From assembly GCA_946902985.2 (NCBI GenBank), contig OX336397.1:188546813-188610812 (forward strand): a stretch of 64,000 nucleotides of DNA, written 5' to 3'. The notes beneath the pieces are model-generated. The model was not told where the DNA came from, made no database searches, and worked only from the letters and a program-made list of their open reading frames with translations. Position 1 is the stretch's first letter; each line of letters starts with the position of its first letter. Origin of the DNA: Meconema thalassinum (lineage: Eukaryota; Arthropoda; Insecta; Orthoptera; Tettigoniidae). The position numbers and the translations under genes were made by a program. Below, piece after piece: positions 11,902 through 22,480 of this stretch.

Positions 11902-13411
11902 TTTTAGCATATTTTCAATTTTGAAAAAATAGGCTTATGAGATCACCTTTTTTCCGTGTGTATGTGCGTGTGTGTGTGTCCCTCCCCTAATAACATCTAA
12001 ACAGCTGGAGCGATTTCAATGAAACTCGGTAAGTTCATAACACTATTCCAGACGACCCCGACCGTGCCCTTCAAATTTTGTTACGTCTCTCCAATCCAAC
12101 ATGGCGGCTGTGCGAAATATTTCACCAGCATTCAATATCTCCAAAACTATTCCCGATATCACCCTGGAATTTTTTACGGTGATAAAGGGAATTACTAGAA
12201 GTTCACCATGTGACTTTTGAAAAACTGGTAACTACAAAACCAACATGGCGGCCTCGTGAATTTGCAACTTTTAAAAGGACGTTTCTCGCGATTTAACCAA
12301 ACAAACGCAACAAAACTTGGTACAGTATATGATTATACACATTGTAATGCACAGGCATCTAACTTGGTTCAATTGTTTACTTAACCACAAGATGGCGGAT
12401 TTGCGAAATATTTCATCGGCATTCTATATCTCTGAAACTATTAGCGGTATCACCCTGAAATTTTGTACGGAGATAAAGGGCACTACTGGAAGTTTTTCTA
12501 AAAGACTTTCAAAGACCGGTTAACTACAAGACAGACATGGCGGCCAAGCGAATTTGACAATTTTAAATAGACCTTTCTCGCAATTTAATGTTCCAACCGC
12601 AATGAAATCTGGTACAGGAAATGTTCATACACATTGTAATACACTGGTATCTAATTTAGTTCAATTGTTAACATAACCTCAAGATGGGGGCTTTGCGAAT
12701 TTTAAAATTAAGTTTATATTTCTTGTGTCGTAATCATGGGATCGAAGTGAAAGTTTGAATAATGAACCTACGCAATAATTTTCCTTTAATGGTACATGAC
12801 TCTATGGCCTAAACATTTAACAATCCAACATGGCGACCATTCGAAATATTTAGACGGCTCAGAATATCTACAAATCTATTATAGCAAACAAACTGAATTA
12901 TTTTTATGTTCATAGGGGCTATGAACTTAAGTTCAGCTATAGGACTTTAAATAACCTGGTGATCACAAATCCAACATGGCGACGACGCGACGTATAAATA
13001 TTCACATAGACGTTTCTCGCAATTTAACCATCCGAGTGCAGTGAAACTTGGTACAGTAAATCCTTATACGAATGTTAATCCACTGGTATCTAATTTATTT
13101 CAATTGTTTTCATAACCACAAGATGGCAGCTGTGCGAAATTTTAAAATCTCCTTGTTACTTCTTGTGTCTTAACCATGCGATTGAAGTTTGAATGCCTCA
13201 CGTACACAATAATCTTTATTTAGCAGTACATAACTCTAGGACCTACATATATAAAATCGAACATGGTGACTATCCGAAATATTTAGTTGGTTCTCAATAT
13301 CTACGAATCTATTTCAGCAATCAAACTGAAATTTTGTATGTAGATAGAGGCAATTAACTTAAGTAGGATATATGAAAATAAGCTATATAGTTCTTCACGG
13401 AACTACTTGTT
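11902..13411 (+). mobile_element. Helentron/HINE-like element, copy a
   Basis: Non-autonomous element with no coding capacity. The 5' end is a degenerate hairpin (TTTTAGCATATTTTC ... GAAAAAATAGGCTTATGAGATC), then a GT-rich microsatellite, then an AACAGCTGGAGCGATTTCAATG block. A tandem body follows in which the half-unit is about 145 bp. The 3' end carries the small inverted repeat AGTTC...GAACT and stops at CTTGTT. This order (terminal hairpin, microsatellite, tandem repeats, 3' stem-loop, CTTGTT end) matches four further copies at 28.8, 32.6, 35.0 and 35.6/47.6 kb, and from general knowledge resembles Drosophila DINE-1/Helentron-derived elements. Each half-unit contains an ATGGCG-type motif. 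Class assignment is inference. Confidence 0.65.
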
Positions 13412-15382
13412 GTAGATAGAGATCTATGATAAAATCTGTGTGAAAATTTTCGACGTTGATTTATATTTAATATTTTAAATGTATGATATTTCGTTATTTT
13501 GATTTATTGAGTCGGGAATGGTTTATATTGCGTTAGTTGATCATTGAGGTATTTTAGGATGGTTGATTTGAGTCCGAGTTTTGAAAATTTTTGGAATTTT
13601 CGGATATTTGGAACATTTGGATACGAGATTTATGCGATGGAGATTTTCGGTTTGTAGTTATTTGTATTATCAGATTCGATTCTTTCAGTCTATTTTTAAA
13701 CTATACGTAGATAGGATGACGATCATGCCCTGATCAATGGTAGGACGTTTATTTTGTCAACATTATGACAAGTCAGATGAAGAACATTTCTTGTAAGAAG
13801 AAGTGTATAAAAAAGAATGATAAAAAATTACATTATTATTCGTTTCGTGATGGAAAATATTTTAAATAAATAGGATTAATTTCATTAATCATCGAATACA
13901 AGGATACATATATTGAGAAACATACTGTAGAATGAGACTAAGTCACGTACAAAATGTTTTATTGGTGACAGTAGAGAAAAACAAGTAACGATATTATGAA
14001 ACATTATTAAAATGCAGAATATTTTAAATGGAATTACGAATCAATGACTAGTACCGGTATTGTTTTTAGGTAATCAGCTGATGTTGTGGAGTATTGTAAT
14101 GGAATTTCTTGTTGAAATTTAGACTGCTACGACGTATTTTATTGAAAGAAATTGAAAAGGAAAGTATTCCCTAGAAATGGAGGAGAATATATGCATATTT
14201 GAGTGTTGTAACAATGAGCTATGATGGCATTGTTAGTGTCGGAAGGAATTTTGTTATTGAGAGAGTTGTTCTGTGATGATATACTGTTTTGTTGAAAGGA
14301 ATGCATTTTATAATGGAACACGAGTAGTTTTAATGAAGCAATTGTGCTAAATGGAGTTCGTATTCACTGGTGTTAGGCGATATTTTTATGATAAACGTTT
14401 GGAACAGGACAAGGTGTCAATAAGCAGCTGATCGAAAATTAGATGAAGGTTATAGTCAGATCATAAGGTTCAATGTCTACAGAGAGTAATTGATTCTGGT
14501 ATTTATTTCAAGAGCGTATAAGATTATTATTACTTCTATTTTTGAATGACTCGGAAGAAGTTATATTTTGTGGTAATCTAGAATTCATTGAACGGATTAT
14601 TGATCCCTATATTGTCTATTATCCCTAATTATGACTCAAGTTAGTGGAAAGTTGAAAGTGTAAAAGAAGATTGTTAGATATGTAAATATTAATAATAATT
14701 TTAATATTGGAATAAATATAATCGTATTTAGTTGAGGATTAGCGTAGGAATCAGAGTCCTGTATAGAATAAGACTTAGTGATTGTAATAGTGACGGGCTT
14801 TCGCTATATAGCATCTTTTACAACGGTATTGAATAATTTAAAGTCTTTGTTTGTTTGATACTCCTGAAAACTTGGACACAGCAGTGAGGTGTCAAATGTA
14901 GGTTTGTTATTTACATAGCTTTAAATTCATAGCTAGCAGCATATATTATAGTTTAATTAGTTTAGGTTTTGGAATTTAATTTCGTTTTTCCATTGTTAAT
15001 TGTTTTGTATTTATGAATAAACATAACGAGCACATTTTTACGTATGCTTGCAGTATTTTTCTAAAACTTTGGGTTATATATCATAATAGTGGGGTTAAAG
15101 TAAGAATACTACAGTAGTGGAATAGTGGCACGACCTATAACCTATTCCCGTAACGCCTGAGATTCCAAAGATTATCACTCTCCAGTTTAATTAGTTAACC
15201 GACCATAGTAGAGTAGAACTATAGCATTTCTTCGATTGCATGATCCATATTCCGGTGTGTGTTCGCCAGCAGCCATTTGAGGTTATTTTTAGACGGGTAC
15301 TACAAGTTGCTGCGATCCTTTTTCATCTTTGGATTCTGGCTGACATCTCACATGGAAATAAGGGTACGGCACCCACACAGAT
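13412..15382. other. AT-rich stretch without recognisable gene
   Basis: No convincing coding. It contains an AATAAA around 15016 and a GGGCTTTCGCTATATAGC stretch near 14797, which could belong to an old LTR or gene end. I cannot identify partners for either. Confidence 0.4.
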
Positions 15383-15850
15383 GGTTCCTCTTAGGGTACT
15401 GACACATTTGGACCATCACTAAGCAAATATCATGTAGTTTAGAACTTCCAGGTACACACTTAGACTGTAAACAGACGGAACCTCTTAGGGCGCTGACATA
15501 CCTGGAGTGTCATTGAGCTGATATCAATCAGTTTAGGGCTTCTACGTATCCACCCTGACTGTGAGCAGATGGTTACTCATACAGATATTGACACATTGGA
15601 GCGTCTTTAAGCTAATATAATTCAGAATCGAGTTACTAACTGTCCATCCAGATAGCAAATAGCTGTTAAACTTAACGGTGTTGACACATCTGCCGCGTCA
15701 TTAAGCTTATATCATTCGGTTAGAGCACCTAGGTACCAATCCAGACTGTGAGCGGATGGTTTCTCTTTGAGGTACTGACACACCTGGAGTATTTTTAAAT
15801 TAACATCCTTCAGTTTAGAGCTCCTATCAACCCACCAAACGTGTTCCCAT
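15383..15850 (+). repeat. 94-bp tandem repeat, five diverged units
   Basis: Units begin at about 15383, 15477, 15571, 15662 and 15758. Each has a GGTTCCTCTTAGGG-like start, TACTGACACA, CATTAAGC(T)AATATCAT, CAGTTTAG and a TACC(C)A...GACTGTGAGCAGA end. The units are 70-85% alike by eye. The same family is found once at 10170-10345. Confidence 0.85.
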
Positions 15851-16489
15851 TAAAAGTAATTTCACTTCAGGAATGCCACTCAGTCTTTAAATTTGAGATA
15901 TCCTCTCCATTAAATGATTTAGGCCAGGGCTTAAAACATTAGATTGGTCAGATAATAAGATACGTTAGTGCAGATTTAAAGATTAGTAGATTAGTATATC
16001 AGGAAATAATCATATTAATTTATTTTTACAAATGCTTTGATCTACTGAATGAACACTCTTTGGAATGAATGAAGCCAAGTCCCTTTATTTAATTTCCATA
16101 TATCTCTTCTTTTATTCCCCTCTTTGTCATTTGTCTCGTACTTTCAGTTGTTAATTACTCCGCCGATAAATACAATTATAATATTTTTTAACCGCAAGGA
16201 AAACAAATGTCGTTAATCCCTTATTTTAGGACATTATCGGGTGTAACTCAAATATTCGATCGATGTTAACCTTAGGCCATCGCATGTGTTATTCGGATTC
16301 GTTGATAGGAGACGATTGGTTGGAGGGAAAACCTTCATTCTTGACAAATAAGTTGGTAAGTGTGCAATGATAATTTCTCAGTAAAGTTACGTGCACATTA
16401 AAATAATTTGTGCGGCTTCTAGCACTGATGGCTCATCCTGTGTGTCTTTAACTTCTTTTACATAGTAGAGTTCAGTTTTCTAAACAATC
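15851..16489. other. Spacer, nothing recognised
   Basis: AT-rich sequence with no repeat or gene signal that I can support. Confidence 0.4.
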
Positions 16490-16910
16490 CCTATATAGAA
16501 TAGAGGCCACATGTACCACATGATTGTGGGTTCAGCGCTGTAACTCAATTTGAATTTGGAGGAGGTACTTCAAAGTATCTTTCCCAGACAAAAATGCTAC
16601 GCATGTACTACATGGTAAGCCTACTATGGGTGAGTATGAGTTTCTTCAAACAGCCTTTCATTATAAATATTGCTCCGCATGAATCCCATGAAGCTATGGA
16701 TCAACAAGTGCTGTTTTTAAATTGCTTCTTCAAGTCAAGTTATTTGGCAAGTACTACAGGAATGTTGCATAAGGCCACTAAGGAACGAAATGTGTCTATT
16801 GAATCTACTTGCTTAAGAAAACTTCGCTCGTCAAACTTCACAAGAATGTGGTCTTGGACCAATATGGATCATTGTGTCTTAAAATTAAACATCCGGGCAA
16901 AGCGTCTGCC
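16490..16910 (-). pseudogene. Decayed C-terminal zinc fingers
   Basis: Past the stop of the finger exon the minus strand still encodes finger fragments in shifting frames: GRRFARMFNFKTQ, HSCEV then stop then RAKFS, ASRFNRHISF, LMQHSCSTCQ, KQHLLIHS and, near 16510, QSCGTCG. These match the CGACGAKFTxKxxLNRHMLIHSGL pattern of the intact fingers but carry several stops and frameshifts. The ancestral array therefore had about four or five more fingers. Confidence 0.75.
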
Positions 16911-17684
16911 TCATGTACTACATGAATGTGGTTTTATATTATGGATCAACGTGTGTCGCATTAAACTTCTTTTTTGAGTAAATTTTCCTCCGCAAGTATT
17001 ACATGAATATCGCTTGAGGCCACTATGGACCAGCATGTGTCGGTTCAAACCACCTTTTGCAGTAAACTTTGCTCCACAAGCACCACAGGAATGTGGCTTC
17101 AGACCACTATGGATCAACATGTGTGTCTTCAAATTACATTTCTGAATAAAGTTTGTACCACAAGTACTACATGAATAACGCTTAAGACCACTGTGGATCA
17201 ACACATGTCGATTCAATTCACCTACTCCTGTAAAGTTTGCTCCGCAAGCCCCACAGGAATGTGGCTTGAGACCACTATGGACCAACATGTGTCTCTTCAA
17301 ACTAGCTGTTTGTATAAATTTTTCTCCACAAGCACCACAAGAATGTGGCCTTACACCACTATGGATCATGAAGTGTGTCTTCAAATGAGACTTCCGAGCA
17401 AAGCTTGCGCCACAAGTACCACATGAATGTGGCTTAAGACCGCTTTGATTACACATGTGTTTCCTCAAAACATGTTTTCGTTTAAAGTTAGCTCCGCACG
17501 TTTGGCATATATATGGCAACGTAGCGCTTCGAGTTGACATTTGCATCTTCATATTACCATATTGATTGAGTGGGGCTCCAAAAGAATCTCTTGTTAGTGT
17601 GTTGTCAGATCTGTGAAAGATAGTTTGTTTCTGTAGAGACTTTCTAATGCCAGAACTAGGTAAATAGCCACTGTCATTATAATA
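16911..17684 (-). CDS. C2H2 zinc-finger exon, seven intact fingers
   Basis: Encodes a probable DNA-binding nuclear protein. From the ATG at 17552 there are 213 codons carrying seven consecutive C-x2-C...H-x3-H fingers. An eighth is cut off by TGA straight after its start (IKPHSCST). Linkers are unusual: HSGLKPHSC or HSGLKRYSC replaces the usual HTGEKPYxC. The frame stays open upstream of that ATG to a TGA at 17685-17687, and the extra residues look like ordinary linker. A phase-0 splice acceptor (TCTCTACAG before 17630) is possible, so this is more likely the last exon of a spliced gene than a single-exon gene. Downstream fingers are decayed (16490-16910), so the gene may be a pseudogene or recently shortened. 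The ZNF family is certain; the gene is unknown. Confidence 0.75.
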   Translation of the reverse strand, partial: YYNDSGYLPSSGIRKSLQKQTIFHRSDNTLTRDSFGAPLNQYGNMKMQMSTRSATLPYICQTCGANFKRKHVLRKHMCNQSGLKPHSCGTCGASFARKSHLKTHFMIHSGVRPHSCGACGEKFIQTASLKRHMLVHSGLKPHSCGACGANFTGVGELNRHVLIHSGLKRYSCSTCGTNFIQKCNLKTHMLIHSGLKPHSCGACGAKFTAKGGLNRHMLVHSGLKRYSCNTCGGKFTQKRSLMRHTLIHNIKPHSCST

Positions 17685-18157
17685 TCAATAATCACAAAGC
17701 TCTATTATTTTTGGATAAGAATATAATATTCTTCTGTATCTAAAATATTCTATAAATATATAATTTCATTACACGTTTATTTGAAGACATAGATTCAAAA
17801 TCCCATACGTAACAATGCCTCGACGAAAACAATCTGAACCAAGCCATGACAAAAAATTCAGGAAAACATACGAGCATCAAATAATCCCAATCAACCAAAG
17901 AAGAGCTACACCATAGTTTAATACAGAATGCTACACACATAGAAAAGAAGTCCTCCTAAAACTACACATGGCCAACTCCACATCACAAATAGCCTTCTAG
18001 AAGAATATGCAGCGCCAAAGTGGAATATAAATCTCTCTTGAAATGGATGAAGGCTCAATATATAGAAAACCTAGCCTTGATGGAGGCAGAAGAGGCATGA
18101 AAAGACCACTCCATAGCCATCGGAAGAAAGACTACGAGGAATTCTGGCCAAATTCAG
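17685..18157. other. Spacer, possibly LINE 5' part
   Basis: No firm coding motif. It may include the degraded endonuclease-RT linker of the LINE that follows, but I cannot align it with confidence. Confidence 0.35.
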
Positions 18158-19834
18158 ATGGACATAGGGGGAAATCACTTCTCACTAGTACTGAACCTAA
18201 CTCATTTACAAGCGGCGTATAACGCAACGTATCATACAATTGTAGAATTGAGCACCCCTATCACAACAGATGAAGAAATTACGACAATCAGCAAGACAGA
18301 AATCCAGAAAGCGACATGCCCAGACGGCATCTCCATGAGATCCTGAAAGCCTCGGCAGAAATTCTAAGTGAAGTATGGTCAGATCTGTCTACCAGATGCC
18401 TAGCAACAGGGGAAATACCAGACGAATGAAGAAAATCCATCATTAAGGTTCTATTTAAGGCAAATGAGAAGACAACGACCCGAACTCATATCAAGGATTC
18501 GCTCTAGAGAACAATATATTCAAAGTATTTTCAAACATTCTCCTCAAAAGGCTCACCACGACAATAGGTCAACTGATTCCCGATCATCAATTCGGGTTCA
18601 GGAAAGGAAGATCCAAGCTATCAACAATCTACTGAATGACATAGAACAAGCGCTTAGACACCGTAAAGGATTTTCCACGTATTATTTGTCGACTCCTCGA
18701 AGGCCTACTAAACAGATCGAAGCTCATTATAAAACTGGAGCAAATGATGGACGAAAATTACGAAATTACATATATACGGTAATAGAAATCATCCTGGCTT
18801 TCATTAAAGTTGAGATAAAAGATGGAATATCAACCTCAAGAGTCCCATTCTGTTCAACATCGCACCAGCGGATGTTATCAGGACTATTGAAAAAACAAAA
18901 TCAGTATACCTTTACCTGTACGGGATTGACATGGTACTGGGTTCTACAAACAGGCTGGAGCTAGGAGAAGTCCTCAACAACCTGAAACTGGGCGGACGAA
19001 AATGAGCTCAGTATAAATGAAAAGAAGACAGTTTATATGACCTTCCGAAAAGAAGGAAAAATAGCAGCCGAAAACAAAATGATCCTGGGAGAGACTAAGC
19101 TCGAGACAGTCAATTCCTACAAATACCTCGGCCTCTTCCTACAGACAACGTGGCAATCCCTTAGACAGCATATAAAGGAACGAGCAGCAGCAGCCATTCG
19201 ATGAATGTACGATTGGAACAACATTACCAAACTATCTTTACAAACAGCAATGATTCTCTTCCACGCGAAAATAACCTCCGTCATTACATATCGTTAAGAC
19301 TGATTTGGGTAAGGCTAACCATGACAGACCTAATCACAATAGAAAGAGTAAAAGCTTCTTTCCTGAAAAGGGAGCTAGGAATTGCAAGAACGTCCCCGTC
19401 CAGGCCGGCATATGTCCTAACAAAAGAAACATACTACATCGAAGATCTCAGAATGAGACAACTGACAACTACCAAGCATGTGAAGAAACTCTTCGAGATA
19501 AGACATCAGAAACAGAACGAAATCCCGCTCAAATTCTACACAACAGAGGCAATGGTGGACAGAAGATGGACAAACGAGAACCAGGAGATGAGACATGTGA
19601 TAACAAGACTCGCCATCCACCACAAGATTTGTAGAAATGTTAAATACCATGAACGGAATGAAGAATGCATATGCGACAAATACCACATAACATTATGCAG
19701 CAAACGGACAAAAATCCACATATTTGAAAACAGTAAATATTAGTCTACATTAAACAATGATTTGTAAGCACACCTTTTAACTGTCCATTATGGCCACTTG
19801 GCTACAATAATAAATAAATAAATAAATAAATAGC
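18158..19834 (+). pseudogene. LINE pol relic with 3' tail
   Basis: Non-LTR retrotransposon pol read in alternating frames. From 18250: PITTDEEITTISK, a degraded KxxGPDGIS, then EILKASAEILSEVWSDLS and LATGEIPDE(stop)RKSIIKVLF. Next NDPNSYQGFALENNIFKVF, IPDHQFGFRKGRSKLS (near 18575), a broken FVDFSKAF (VLFVDSSKAY), and LLNRSKLIIKLEQMM. The catalytic YADD box has degenerated to LYGIDMVLG. The C-terminal region is LGETKLETVNSYKYLGLF, then an open stretch 19201-19743 that ends in a Cys/His-containing segment (ECICDKYHITLC). The 3' UTR ends in repeated TAAATAAA (19806-19832), consistent with a LINE tail. Multiple frameshifts and stops mean it cannot encode a protein. It lies between the two zinc-finger loci, on the opposite strand. 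Confidence 0.88.
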
Positions 19835-20299
19835 CTTACAAATCCCATAAGGGCTATGGCCTCCTGCATTGCAGGGAATTGCTCAGTTTTAACCCATCAT
19901 GTGAGCAAGTCCTGAGGAGCATTCGGGGTCATTCTTTCTGATTGGGCCTTCTATATAGATGTGTAGCTGACTAAAGATTAAGTAAATTATATTGCGCTGA
20001 TATAACATTCGCTACATCAATCTGTTATATAGAAACATATTCGTTCATTGAGTCTGGCGATATCAAGTCCTCAAATATCCATTAGTATTACGAAAATCAT
20101 AATAGCCATCAACCAATATCTGGGAGCTTCCCATTGCCACTAAACACACAGCTTACCCTGTCTAAGCATTTGAACAATGAGAGAAACTGCCAAGTCGTCA
20201 CACTTCAGTAAATTCTATATTGAACCGTTTAAAATAGAAGTTTTTTTTAATGCAATACATATCATTACTGGTGGAGTTTTGTCATCTAGTTTGGATGCA
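19835..20299. other. Spacer, nothing recognised
   Basis: No coding or recurrent repeat signal seen. Confidence 0.4.
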
Positions 20300-20748
20300 G
20301 ATACCTATACAATTCCTTTAACATCCCACAAATCATTCACTATGTTGTGCACATGTGGTCCCGGAACGAATTAACATGTGTTTCGCAAGATAGTCGAACC
20401 TTTTGAATTCCTTGTAACCGGTGATGTAGTAAGGTTAATCTTCCCCATGTGAACACGATGATGTTTCCTCAAATTACAGCGGGAGATGAATCGCTTTGGG
20501 CACAACAAACAAACATGCGGTCTTGCCCCTGAGTGAACGAAAAAAATGTTCCATGAGCTCTGTTCGCCGTGCCAATGACTTCTCACAAGTGCTACAAGTG
20601 TATTCCTTCACTCCAGTAAGAAAAACGGTGTGCATCTTGAGGTCACTGCTCTGTGAGAAGCCTTTATTGTACACCGGACATATGTACCGTTTTTGCTGCA
20701 TGTGCACCGAACGGTGTCTTTCTAATTGGTGCTTTGTTTTATTGGTCA
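20300..20748 (-). pseudogene. C2H2 zinc-finger exon fragment, frameshifted
   Basis: Minus-strand frames give the end of one finger (KHQLERHRSVH), then YICPVYNKGFSQSSDLKMH in which the second Cys is Tyr, then EYTCSTCEKSLARRTELMEH. After a frameshift comes HSGARPHVCLLCPKRFISRC with NLRKHHRVH. After another shift comes a last degraded finger, YKEFKRFDYLAKHMLIRSG. At least two frameshifts break it. Its finger sequences differ from those at 16.9-17.6 kb, so it is a different exon or gene rather than a recent copy. Its upstream side is abruptly cut by the minus-strand LINE at 20745-22240. Confidence 0.75.
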
Positions 20749-22240
20749 CTGCATGCGAGTTTCCCTAGGTCTTTCCAGTCCTGCCTCATCTTCGCTGTTC
20801 TTGTCCATTGATTTCCTCCCCATTTTACAAACATGTCTGCCCATCTGATTCTTTGTCTCCCAACGTTTCGTCTTCCCGTTCTTAGGTCCCACATCGTCAT
20901 TTTGTACGTCCTTCGGTTGGGATCTAATCTCGCTCCATGTCCACCCCATTTCCAATTAAGCTGGTCTGCAGATGACATAACGTCTATCATGCCGGTTCTC
21001 CTTCTTATATCGTCGTTCCGTATTCTATCTCTCAGTGAGACATGAAGTATCTTCCTTTCCATTTTTCGATGACATCTCTAGATCATTTGTCTTTGTTTCG
21101 ATGTTAATGCCCAGTTTGGCAACCATATAGTAACACCTGTATCACGCATTTTTCCAGAACTTCAGCCGTTATGGTGAGTTTTTGGGTCTTGTCAGCCAGT
21201 ATAAACTTTAGGGACCAAAAGCTCTTCCATGCTTGTCCTAGTTTCGTTTGACCTCATTCTCTGAACGACTTGAAAATGACATGTTCTGACCGAGATATAC
21301 ATATTCTTCAACATATTCCAGTGTTTCTCCGTTCACATTAATTGGGGGCTTCTAACGCATTGGTCATCAGCTTCGTTTTCTTCGGGTTCATTGTAAGGCC
21401 CACTTCTTTACTTGTTTTGTCCAATTCCTTTATCATTAGTTCCTTCTCTTTCGCTGATTCAGCCACCAGAACAATGTCGTCTGCGAACCGTAAATGTTAG
21501 TCTTGTTCCATCGATTCAGAAGCCATATTTTCCTTCCCAGTCTAGTTTTCTAAACTCATTTTCCAGCAAGCAAGTGAATAATTTTGGTGAGAGGGGGTCT
21601 CCCTGTTTTACTCCCCTTTCTCTTTCTGTCTTTATTCAGGCTTGGTTACCGTCGTAGAGTTTGCCGAGGAGTATAACGAATTTGTTTGTGATGCCTTGGT
21701 TTTCCAGTGCTTTTGAGACGCTTTTCTCTTCTACGGAGTCAAATGCTTTTTTGTAATCCACAAATGCTGCATACACCCCTAGATTGAATTCCTGAACTTT
21801 CTCCATGAGTTGATTTATTGTTTGCAAGTGTCTGATGTACTGAAAGTCTTTCTGAATCCTGCTTGCTCTATCGGTTGCTGTTCGTCCAGTGCCTTTGTCA
21901 TTCTATTGGTTAGGGTCTTCATAAATAGCTTGTAGAGGTTTACAATTAGGTTGATCGGTCTGTAGTTGTTTATGTCATCCTTCGCTCCTTTTTTGTGTAG
22001 AAGTAGGATAATGCTTTGTTTCCACTCCATTGGCATGTCTTCTGATGTGAGTATTGTGTTAAATAATGTTGCGATGACTGGGATTAGGTCTTCTTTACCC
22101 CATTTCAGAAATTCATTGTAAATTCCAACTTCACCTGAGCATTTTGCGGTTTTTGTTTGTCGAATGGCTGCTCTTAATTCACTGGGTAGTATTGGAAGTG
22201 TTTCTTCCTCTAGGTTTACTTCTGATGTATTCTGGTCTTG
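20745..22240 (-). pseudogene. LINE pol relic truncated at both ends
   Basis: Minus-strand non-LTR retrotransposon pol. From 22240 downward: ILPSELRAAIRQTKTAK, NEFLKWGKEDLIPVIATLFN, MPMEWKQSIILLLHKKG, NNYRPINLIVNLYKLFMK, QAGFRKTFSTSD, then (shifted) YAAFVDYKKAFDSVE, GVKQGDPLSPKLFTCLLENE, FADDIVLVAES (21468-21487) with the catalytic DD kept, and LTMNPKKTKLM. The C-terminus is LHVSLRDRIRNDDIRRRTG, WKWGGHGARLDPN and GRRNVGRQRIRWADM. Several frameshifts are present. The right (5') side stops around the RT linker. The 3' side ends just past the last conserved coding block, where zinc-finger sequence begins, so the LINE 3' UTR was deleted. Confidence 0.88.
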
Positions 22241-22346
22241 GCTACAATAAATATGTATTATTATAAAAGCCAATACGTAAGGCATCTGATGAGGATGAAA
22301 ACTACTTGTCCACGAGAACTTCTTTACCCCATGTAATCTGATTCAG

Positions 22347-22386
22347 GTTTCTTTCTTTCTTTCTTTCTTTCTTTCTTTATTTATTT
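22347..22386. repeat. (TTTC)n(TTTA)n microsatellite
   Basis: A run of TTTC units followed by TTTATTTATTTATG. In minus orientation this is TAAA/GAAA rich and may be the tail of the adjoining retroposon fragment. Confidence 0.85.
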
Positions 22387-22480
22387 ATGTCTTTTGCAGT
22401 GGCGAAGTTAGGGCTCGTGGCCCTCTCTTACACTTAACCACTTAGTTATAATTAAATACACAAATACTACCATTGAAAAA
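22387..22480 (-). mobile_element. Probable LINE 3' UTR fragment
   Basis: On the minus strand this ends in CACTGCAAAAGACATAAATA followed by the TAAA/GAAA microsatellite. It is preceded by a GGGCCACGAGCCCTAACTTC block that looks like a LINE 3' UTR. There is no coding part to confirm it. Confidence 0.4.

Noticed and set aside
13412..15382. Possible old LTR element between HINE copy a and the 94-bp repeat
   Set aside because: AATAAA and a GGGCTTTCGC stretch were noticed, but no paired LTR, PBS or coding could be found.
16594..16977. Plus-strand 127-codon frame
   Set aside because: It is antisense to the decayed zinc fingers and shows no motif of its own.
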